DNA of 64,000 nucleotides from Talinum fruticosum. Lineage: Eukaryota; Streptophyta; Magnoliopsida; Caryophyllales; Talinaceae. This document shows, piece after piece, positions 55,409 to 64,000 of this stretch. The translations under genes were made by a program, and so were the position numbers. A model generated the notes under the pieces. It was not told where the DNA came from. It was given only the letters and a program-made list of their open reading frames with translations, and did not search any database. Location: NCBI GenBank assembly GCA_021018815.1, contig JAITYX010000017.1, positions 4,154,001-4,218,000 on the forward strand, written 5' to 3'. The stretch's first letter is position 1; each line of letters opens with the position of its first letter.

Positions 55409-58400
55409 ATGGAAGAGGTCGGGAACAAATTGGCCGCTCCGATAATCTTCATCGTCATTGCCCTTGTAGAATGCATCCCTAATTATTTCGAGCTTCAAAT
55501 TAAGGTAAAATAATTCAATTATTTCCCTTTCGATAATTTCTACTCTCCAATTTGATGTTGTATGTGAACAAAAATTTGGTAATGGAAATTTTCAAATCTG
55601 TTGTTGCGTTTGCTAATTGTATAACTGAAATTGCTTTGCATAACAACTTTAATTGATCTTCAATTTTGTGTTTTACGGTTTAGAAGGGACTTTGGCGAGG
55701 GAAGGAACATTAACAAATGAATGTGTAGAGTTTTGGTAAGAAACAGAAAGTAAATTTTTTCTTGAACGTTCATTTGGCTGACTGTTGAATTATGCTCTGG
55801 CTATTTTCAGAGTTAATTTAGCTCCATTTAATTGTGGGTATAAATATTTTTCGATTGAGAACTTTCAATCCAGAATTAGAATTTCTGCGTTTTTCCTCCT
55901 TCAAATTTGCTTGGAATGGCTATTTCAATGATATTTCTCATGTTCAGTTATGATTAGGGATTGGCTTAGTGTCACGGGACGATAATTTACTCGGACTTAG
56001 TACCCGTGCGGTGCTAGCAAACTAGACCCGAGACCCTCTTTGTAAGCTTGCTAGTAAGCCTTGATGATGCTTGACTTAAGCTTGAGAGAGCTAAGTAAGC
56101 AAGGACACTTAGAGAGAGTGAGAGTTTGGGAGAATGCTTTGTATTGAACTCTTGGAATTGATGGTTAGAGAGCTAAGTAAGCAAGGACACTTAGAGAGAG
56201 TGAGAGTTTGGGAGAATGATTTGTATTGAACTCTTGGAATTGATGGTTGGATGAGTTGATTACAAATGAGCCCCTTGGGGTATTTATACTTGTCCATCTC
56301 CTAAATGGACGGTGGAGATCTATTTAATCCTATGGCCTAGATTAATTCTCTAGAATACTCCATACAAATATCTAAACTTCCATACAAATGTGGAACATTA
56401 TGGAACATTATGGAACATTGTGGAGTAGTAGAGAGAAATCTAGAAAATTCCGGAATGTTCCAAAGCGACCTGTGACATTAGGGATTGGAACACTGTGAGG
56501 ACTAGGGATATTGTCCATATGCTTCTTTCTTTTTTCAGAATTGGGGAAATCTTTATCACCTGTTGGGATTCCCCTTTGTACTTTGTCTTGTTTGGAGATG
56601 GAGGATATGTTAAGAGATGGAGGATAATATTTCCTCTTTGATCATAAAGAGCCTGGGGTTACTCCTCCATTTAACCAGGAACTGTGTGGGTGTTTGGGTA
56701 AGAGTCCAGTTGCTTTGTACTCCAAGATAATTGGTTACTGGTTATGGTGAATTTTCGCTTTAGTTACAAACTTGCTGTTGTAAGCCATCCCTTGTTACTT
56801 TGAACTAGTATCTTGTAAAGGGTATCCTCTGATCAGAACTTTTTTCCAGTAATGTTGTGAGAATGCAAATACTAATTATTTTTCTTCGGATACAGCAGGC
56901 CATTTTGTATTCAAGTAACTTAATCCTCGAAATGCTCTATCCATTCTCTGTACTTATTCAACCGAAAACGCCTGCTCACTAAACTGTTTATGTTTCTCTT
57001 CAGGACGGGGGACTCATGACTGACGAGGAAAAGAAATTGCGCGCGGAAATAAAACAACTTTTGAAAGAAGCTAGCACCCTGACACAGTGAGTTTATTATA
57101 ATTTCTCAGTACATTTTGATTAGAGCTCAATTGCAAAAAGTAAACACGCAACTTGGTGGATAGGATTTAATTAAGTTGATATAGCAAGGTATTATTGATG
57201 TTGGCATCTAATCATACTATGAAAATCAAGTCATTCTGTTATCTTGGTCAAGGTGATCTGTGGTATTGATCTCACTACCCAGATTTTATATCTGAAAATG
57301 AGCTAATTAGAACTTAGCAGAAAAATCCAACATGAGGTATTAAGTGTTAACAATTGGATTTTAGCTGTTGCAAGGTGAGATTAGAGCAGAACCTAGTGAC
57401 TAAGTTTAGAATTTGGGAGTGATTACATCAACTGGCTGCTTTGGTTGGAAAAACTAAATTGATCTCAACTTATTGATTTCAGATGCCGAAAATTCAGATA
57501 AGTGCAAAACACATCAATCAGATCTGTTTATCTTCTTTTTTTTTGAAAATGTAAAAAAATTCATTGCTTTCAAGCTCAAACAAAACAAAACTGTATGGAC
57601 ATATACATCCAAACTATCCCAAAAGATCTCAAGATGTTCATGATCCACCTTCTAGGAAGGGTTGCCGTGAACCTTTGTGAAAAGTATAACAGCAAAAACC
57701 GTGAAAACCCAACAAGATTCCAACTTCTTTGATTTTCCTGCGCAGCCTGTTTTTCACTTTTGTCTGAATTTCTCATTTAATTCTCTGTACAATTGCCTGA
57801 ACCGAGGTATTCTTGCTACCAAAAATTATGCCCCAACATTCAGTCCAGATGTGGTAGCTACAAGCTGCCAGCGGCTAGGACAGCACATATAACTTGCTTC
57901 CCGATAGTGGGACCTTGCATTTCAACATCTTCTCACGCCAGTCAACCCCTGGAGCTTCTATGCCAACCAAGTTGAGATGTCACTTACAATCATCATATTG
58001 TACTTGTAAAAAGATGCCTTGTCAGTGTCACAGAAAACACAATTAGAGTCTTCAGTGTGCATTCCCAAATGAAGGAGCCTCTCTCTCTTCTCAAAAGTCT
58101 GTCCTGTACAAACAGCAACATGATATATCTATGCTTTGAACATAGATGGAGGTCCAAACCAATTTCCAATATCTGAATATGTGATGCTGCCCCATCAACA
58201 ATGAATAGCCTTACTGGATGGTATATTTATGCTGCTGTGAAGCACTCCATTTATTCCCATCATATCCCTCTCTAAATTTGTCTTTCATTTTTTTAGTCTC
58301 CTCCAATACCAACTCACCCTTGACGGTGGAGCATAATTCCAAAAATCTCTTCCCCTCAAGTATACCTCATCGATCCATTTAACCCACAAAGAATCAACTT

Positions 58401-61400
58401 TAGATGTAATGGCCCAAATGAGTTTTCCTACTGTTTATCTTATTTAAGATGCCGGAGAGTCTTGCCGAATTAGGAACCTAGCAACCAAGTCCATTCTTTT
58501 TCCGATCCCATTTACTCAATGTCAACCTCAACAAAGTGAATGTAGTCTGTAGCTAAGCGAAAGTCCAGAACCTGGCCTAAGTTCATTTATTAAATTTCTA
58601 TATGAACTGTTCTTCCATAAAGCCATTGTAGAGGTTAGGTCCTAAAGGCCAGGATTCATTCCAACCATATCTGGGTCTGGCACTAGCAGATTATGGGATT
58701 CAACTAGAACTACATTAAGTTTTAAGCTTCGTATGTGGGAGTGGGATTTGGATCAGAAAGGACACAAGTCAGCTCCATTACGACCAAATGATTTCCACTA
58801 TACTGGTAAACTGTATGAACCAAGCCTCATTTAGGTGGTAGTACTAAATACTAAGTTTCAGCTTGGCACCAGGAAACGAAGGCTATAGTAGATAGCCAAG
58901 TTTATCGAGGACTCCTAGCCTTCCTCCCCACCTCCAACCCTTTGTCTTGGATTCTTCTTGTCCTCGTGTATCTCTTTGAATCATGGGTTCTGGCTCTTTA
59001 CTGATATTGGGTAGTTGTACTTGTGCCTATTACACCGGTAATCGATGGGAAGGTGGTTAGTGAGAAGATGGCTCTGGGACTATTGGTTGTCTAAGCCCCT
59101 CCCTTCTTTGCCACTTAGTTCTCCGTCTTTCCCCTTTTATATTTATTTATATTTGATTTCTTGGTTTGTGGGGTAGCCAACTTATTGTTGGCACCGATGG
59201 TGGTGAAAGCTGTAATGTTGTAGTCTCTCTCTATAGTGGTTGCCCCTTACGAGAAACCCCCCAAAATTAAAAGCTCGTCATCGTTACCCTTTTGCATCAT
59301 CGACTTTGGGATCAAACAACAATAACTATTTTTCCTTCTTAACTTGGTCTCATGTCATACTAACTGCTGGGTATTAATGAGAATTGCTGATGTGTAATCA
59401 AATTCTGGTATTAGTGTTGTCAGATTTCTGATTCGCTTTGGAAATAAGCTGCATCAATTTGTTCAAGTGATTTCTTGCTTTCTTGTTACAAAATGGCTGA
59501 ATACAGATGGCCAACTACTTGCTTATTGAATAGGAACTGTAAATTGCTGCAGCCTGGCATGGCTCATTTTGTGGCACCCATTTATTGTCATTCAGAAAAA
59601 CTTTTATACCTCCATTGGTTTTCATGATGTGCATCAAGTTGTGTTTTATCTTGTTGAATTTAGGCCATCGACATTTGCATAAGCAGCAAAGCTTAGAAGG
59701 ATGGCAGCAGCCAAGGAGAAAGAGCTTGCGAAATGTATGTCAAAGCTTTATTATGACTTCTTACCTCAAGTCTATCAACGAAATTAACAAACGTTAAGAA
59801 TTCATCTTGAGTGGTTTATGTCTTGTGATGCAACTTATTGTCTAACGTTATTACAAACAAGTCCAACTTTAGTTCAAATTTTCTCCTATGTTTGAACTCT
59901 GAATTACTGAAGTATGAAGTAATTTCCATGTTGTGCCCGTTTTGTCCTGTTTAGATGGATAGGAGGTTGACTGCAGGTAGTCTAGGCAGATGTCTCACCT
60001 GGCATGACATATTTGACTTGTTGATGTGCTTTCCCATTCAATTCCCAACTTGTTCATTTCCCTTCGAACCACAGCTGGAGCTGGTAATGACAGGGAAGGC
60101 ATTACAATTTGCACACTTCAAAGTAGATAGCATCTAGACTGAACAAAAACCAGAGAAATGAAATAAATGGCCTACTTTTGATGACTACTGGGAAGGTCTG
60201 GGTTGTGTCGCAGTTAATTGGGCTTATACTTTTGGTAGGTCTGTTGTTGTTGAGGAGTGTCACTATTACAGGGTTCATTTTTTATATATCAAATCCCCAT
60301 GGCCAGTATGTTCTTTATGCATAGAGCATTCTGTTTAGTGTTTGATCACATGTTTGGTTGTTCTGAAGGGTCTCTATGCTTATAGTCTGTTTGGTATTCA
60401 TCATATCACCTTCTCCTTATTTTTTTAAAAAGTCTGTTTGGTATCTATCAAATCTTCCTTCTGTCCTTAATGTAGTGAGTATCCTGTTAAGTATCAACTG
60501 TCTCTTTCTAATATATTTCTGATTGATGAATGTTCGGCCTTCTTGAAGAGTTTTCATGCAATTTTGGTTGTTAGGAGTGGTGATATTAACCACCTGGCTG
60601 TTATTGTTTAATAAATTCTGTTGTAGAGGTAATGGTGGTGGAAGTGATTCGGCCATTGTCCTGTCGCCTGAAATGAGAGACATATGGAATGTTGTTGTTT
60701 AATAAATTCTGTGTCAACTGGTTGTCCAAATTGTCAATTTTTTCATGATTGGAGGTCATGTTGCAGTCTTTCTGAAATGTGTTGCTTGTTTTCCATAATT
60801 TGTAGATCAAGAGCAACAGATGATGGAGAGGAAATCATCATATGATCCGTATATGAAGTATGTGACTCCTGTAAAGGTACTCCCTTGTGGACTGATCTTG
60901 AGCTATTCCTTATTCCTTGAACTTTCTGAAATTTCTCAATTGACTTATTTGCTGGTGCAGGCATTGACCTATCTTGTGCTGGGAGTATGGTTTTGGAAAT
61001 CTCCGGTGGCAGCAATACCCAAGGAGCTTGTGCAACCCATTGGTAAGTCATTTGTGTTATTTACAATCATTTACAATAATTGTGTCAAGTTTTGACCTGC
61101 CTTCACTAATCTTCCCTTGAAGTTGGAAGGCAACCTCATTAATAGTCTTTTAAAGAAGCAATGCTCTGCGAGTTTGGTTTTTACGAGAAGTCGATCGCTG
61201 TGCTCTGAGATATTTCCCTTTTGCAGGAGGAATACTATCGTTTAGATCTGGTGCTAGTTCAAAAGACAAGGTGTTTGGTATGTGTTTCTGGCAATTATTT
61301 CACCTTTTTGTTCTGGATAGATTTTCGGAAAATGCAGTTCTTGTTAAGCAATCTGTTTTTCTCCCTCCAAAGGTTTATTGCTTGTTGTGTCATAGCTGTG

Positions 61401-61792
61401 ATGACCTGGAGAATTTTAACTTGAATGTCAAATTCTTAATTTTCAAAAGAGGCTCCATGTATGAAATGCTCTTTACCTATCATCTGGTCTGCTCTTTCAT
61501 TGTTACTAGTTTCTTCAATTTTCTCATCCAGTTTACTTTTTCAGCGCATGGTATAGACATAACAAGATCCCTTTTTTTTTTTTTTTTTGGGGGGTTTGGG
61601 GGTGAGCCTAAATGGTTTATTCATATCTGATGGCAAAGATCCTCAAAAGCTTCTTGCTGTGATAGTTTCGTAAGTTTCCTATTTGTTGATTGTAACAAGC
61701 AAACGATGCTAATCTTGCAGGTTGGTGTTGTGGCTTGGATAGTATTATGCAGAAGGGTAAGCAGCCTCATTTTTGGGAAGTTTGTTGTGTAA
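55409..61792 (+). CDS. GET1/WRB-like tail-anchored-protein insertion receptor subunit
   Basis: This is an ER-membrane protein that docks the GET3 ATPase and helps insert tail-anchored proteins. Seven exons: 55409-55504, 57004-57086, 59664-59734, 60806-60876, 60961-61042, 61227-61270, 61721-61792; all GT-AG, phases consistent, about 172 residues as in the family. Exon 1 has a first membrane segment (KLAAPIIFIVIALVECIPNY). Exon 2-3 is the cytosolic coiled coil (EEKKLRAEIKQLLKEAS, then AAKLRRMAAAKEKELAK). Exons 4-5 give YMKYVTPVKALTYLVLGVWF and WKSPVAAIPKELVQPI, and exon 7 a third hydrophobic segment ending in FGKFVV. I prefer the ATG at 55409; an upstream in-frame ATG (55250) adds residues unlike the family. 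Codon 66 is TAA (59680-59682) where family members have Gln (CAA), so as written the protein stops in the coiled coil. Introns 1 and 2 carry retroelement fragments. Confidence 0.85.
55970..56477. mobile_element. solo LTR in intron 1 of the GET1-like gene
   Basis: The ends are TGTCACGGGACG and, inverted, TGTCACAGGTCG; TTAG lies on both sides (55966-55969, 56478-56481). A TATTTATA motif is at about 56281. There are no internal genes. An 11-bp TTAGGGATTGG also recurs just outside both ends (55954 and 56478), so the exact target is uncertain. Confidence 0.6.
56085..56248 (+). repeat. 82-bp tandem duplication inside the solo LTR
   Basis: The unit beginning AGAGAGCTAAGTAAGCAAGG occurs at 56085-56166 and 56167-56248 with a single mismatch seen (GAATGCTTTG against GAATGATTTG). 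Confidence 0.95.
57550..58520 (-). pseudogene. antisense LINE fragment (zf-RVT region) in intron 2 of the GET1-like gene
   Basis: On the minus strand, near 58140-58000, the translation reads QTFEKRERLLHLGMHTEDSN followed by CVFCDTDKA. This matches the start of the zf-RVT domain that ends plant LINE reverse transcriptases. Downstream blocks to about 57560 look like the remainder of the region but contain stops. The fragment is opposite to the host gene. Confidence 0.6.
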
Positions 61793-62504
61793 GAGGCTTC
61801 TGGTTGCCTTGTGGGAGGCATTCGACATAACCTTAGTTACAGCTGCTGGTCAATCCATCACCCTTTTGTCTCTGTTGGGAAAATAACTTCTGAAGTTTGA
61901 GATGCCCTGTTTCCTTGTTTCTTATCAATTTTGTTTATCTTGCCCTCCTCCAAACAGAGGGAGGAGAGACGGTTCCGGGCTACAAAATTTTCGAGGGCGG
62001 TTCCACCGCTGCCCCTCATCATGTAGGGATGTTTACTGATTTAGAATTGTAATTTCTATGGGGATACTCATGAGATGAGTAGGATTAACCCGATAACACT
62101 GATATCTATCTGATACATGTACATTTGTTTCTCGTCAGAATTCTTCTAGGAGTCCTATATTGATAGAGCACTTTAATCTTTAATACGAAATACATGCACT
62201 TCAGCTCGCATATTTAGGTTTCTACGTGTCAAGTAGCTAGTTTAACTGATAAAATGTACGAGAGTTGATATATCGAAAAACCCACAAGAATTATCCTTGA
62301 TATAGAGTTTTCTTTAATATCATACTTCTATTTTCATATAAATATATTATAAATCATGTAAAATTCCAACAGAACTGAAACTAGAAATCAAATTCAGCTC
62401 ATAACAAAATGAGCCAATGAATATATGAATCCTGTGTTTTTCCAAAGTAATCATCAAAATCAAATTAAAGTGAAGCAAATTCTTCAAATGGAGCTGATGA
62501 ATTG
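61793..62504. other. convergent intergenic region
   Basis: This holds the 3' ends of the GET1-like gene (+) and the carboxylesterase (-). I see no other gene or clear terminator. Confidence 0.5.
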
Positions 62505-63473
62505 TCAGTCTGATTTAGGTGGTTGATTGATGAAAGAAGCCAGCTTTGAAACCAACTCATTGGCCTCCTGACAATCAGGATCAACCAAGTAAAACACGTG
62601 ATCTTGTCCTTTTGTCTCGTAAAACTCAGCGTTTAGCTTACTCTTCCTCTTCAGCGTTTCATCATAATACAATCTCCTCTCTCTCTCAATATATCCTTCT
62701 CTGCAACCATCACGAGCATTCTCTCACATTCGGCCCGATCAAGACTCGGAGCTCCATCTGAAAACGGGTTGATAAGAGGATCATCGCAACCCTTATCTGA
62801 GGGGCACACGTACTCCCACCATTTATCCACCATGGCCTTCCTAACCGGGTCAGAGAGCTCTGACCGACCTGGTTGGTCCCCCGGAAGTAAGGGTGGATAA
62901 GAGCAATCCCTTGGATGCTGACTTGATTGGGCAACCCGAGCCGGGAGGCCACGTGATGGGCTATGGTGGCACCCGCACTATCCCCGGATAGGAACACCCT
63001 CCGAAAGTCGACCCTCTCGTTGAGCCAACTCTCAGCTCCATTGCCTCCAGCATGGGAGGCAATCCAGTCGACTGCCGCCCATGCATCGTGGAAGGCCGCC
63101 GGGAGGGGGTGCTCCAGGGCTAGGCGGTAGTCCACGGAGATGAGCAATGCCTTGGCGGAACCCGCCAATGCATTGCAGAACCCGTGGTAGCGGGGCTCAA
63201 AGGGGAGGCAATGACGAAGGCGCCCCCGTGGAAGTATATGAGAAGTGGCAGCTTCTCATTCGTGGGGACGACCTCGGGTTGGTAGATCCTAGCAGAGAGA
63301 CCGGTTTCGGGCTCGAGGAGGATGTCTTTGGAGGTGACCCGAGTAGAGGGGTCGAACCCGGGTGGGGCTTGTAGAGTGCCGGCTAGCCTTAGGATGGAGC
63401 CGTCTTTGTATTCAATGAGGTAGGGGAAAACGTTGTGAGCCACTTGGGGTTCAGTGGGAAGTGATGGGGCCAT
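62505..63473 (-). CDS. class-I plant carboxylesterase (CXE, alpha/beta hydrolase)
   Basis: This single-exon gene encodes a soluble ester hydrolase of the GID1-related CXE family. The start MAPSLPTEPQVAHNVFPYLI is preferred over an upstream in-frame ATG (63536). Motifs in order: HGGAFV oxyanion hole (family usually HGGGF), SVDYRLALEHPLPAAF, GDSAGATIAHH with the nucleophile Ser, ALIHPYFRG, the acidic residue in VAEKDILRERG, and QDHVFYLVDP with the catalytic His. Three single-base deletions break the frame: in the G run at 63202-63205 (plus strand), at 62864-62865, and at 62670 (one C where two are expected). Discounting them gives about 323 residues, the usual family length, ending at the TGA 62505-62507. 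The catalytic triad is intact, unlike in GID1. It may be a real gene with assembly errors or a young pseudogene. Substrate unknown. Confidence 0.88.
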
Positions 63474-63554
63474 GAGAGAGAGATGATGGTTTTTGAGTGA
63501 GATTAGGTTGTGGGAGTGGGAGGGAGTTTGATTCAACTCTATTCAACTGACTTG

Positions 63555-63598
63555 TATTTATAGAGGGTAGACAACTTTTTAATGACTCTGTATTTATA
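63555..63598 (-). promoter_or_regulatory. duplicated TATA box upstream of the carboxylesterase
   Basis: Read on the minus strand, CTCTATAAATA occurs twice (TATAAATA at plus 63555-63562 and 63591-63598), 36 bp apart. The nearer lies about 80-90 bp before the ATG at 63473, a normal TATA-to-start distance for a short leader. Confidence 0.65.
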
Positions 63599-63599
63599 G

Positions 63600-64000
63600 A
63601 GATCTTCAACATTAATTTTTTAAGTTCTAACCTTTTCGTATTTATTTTCATATGATGTATTTATGTAATTCTTTGGTCGTTTTAATTTTTACAATTAAAG
63701 TCAATAGTATTAATTAAATAGGGTTATAAAGTTTTAATTTTTTAAAATCACTGTAGAAGTAAAAAAGTTATTATAAAAAGTTATTCAGTAAACATTCCAA
63801 ATAATTGTTACACTTAATCTATAAAAAAAAAACCTCTTATGGTGATCCTTTAAAAAAAAAAAAATTAAAAAATCCATCTTCCAAAAACCACATTTGTTTT
63901 TTTTTTTTTTTTCCCTGCATCTTCTCCATTAGCTCATTCTATTCATTTATTAGAAGCTAATTTCAACTGAAATCTTTACATTTTACAATTCCACACAAGT
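63600..64000. other. upstream flank, AT-rich
   Basis: Poly-A/T tracts and no gene are seen. It is presumably distal promoter of the carboxylesterase. Confidence 0.35.

Noticed and set aside
55004..55498. Minus-strand open frames rich in Arg near the GET1-like start
   Set aside because: Composition is driven by the CT-rich leader of the plus-strand gene, and there is no family match.

Overview
This is nuclear DNA from a flowering plant, most likely a eudicot. It is AT-rich, its genes are split by GT-AG introns, and transposon remnants of nearly every plant class fill the spaces between genes. No close species can be named from the sequence alone. I recognise five protein-coding loci: a same-strand pair of RD19-type (cathepsin F-like) cysteine proteases (12721-22738 and 25976-30675, +), a SHI/STY/LRP1-family zinc-finger regulator (40654-42166, -), a GET1/WRB-like tail-anchored-protein receptor subunit (55409-61792, +), and a class-I plant carboxylesterase (62505-63473, -), which is convergent with the GET1-like gene.

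Layout. 1-12.2 kb holds no host gene: a 5'-truncated LINE, a long TA repeat, a hAT-like element with 8-bp target duplication, a Helitron-like block with a 610-bp tandem duplication, and a foldback Mutator-like element with 9-bp target duplication. 12.7-30.7 kb is the protease pair. The first copy has a 7.4-kb intron 1 that carries an antisense PIF/Harbinger element, a compound microsatellite and CT-rich minisatellite DNA; the second is compact, with a solo LTR in intron 2. 30.7-40.6 kb is intergenic, with nested inverted repeats, a CG-rich-array MITE and another solo LTR. 40.6-42.2 kb is the SHI-type gene with CT/GA tracts in its leader. 42.7-55 kb is intergenic, with SINE, Stowaway, hairpin, array-MITE, LTR and LINE fragments. 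55.4-61.8 kb is the GET1-like gene, whose introns hold a solo LTR and an antisense LINE fragment. 62.5-63.5 kb is the carboxylesterase.

The recognised genes are unrelated housekeeping, regulatory and metabolic genes, and nothing suggests a cluster pathway. The most important point for a reader is that every one of the five loci carries at least one open-frame lesion: 1-base indels in four loci, mostly in short homopolymers, and one C-to-T-type nonsense codon. Outside these lesions each locus reads as a full-length family member with the right exon phases. Either the assembly has uncorrected indels or several neighbouring genes are decaying; the homopolymer bias favours the former for at least part of them. 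I found no convincing new biological system. The best candidates for unusual structure are a 162-bp almost perfect hairpin (44236-44397) and a set of about 0.5-kb elements made of degenerate TCGGGT or GAGCTCG arrays bounded by 8-bp target duplications.
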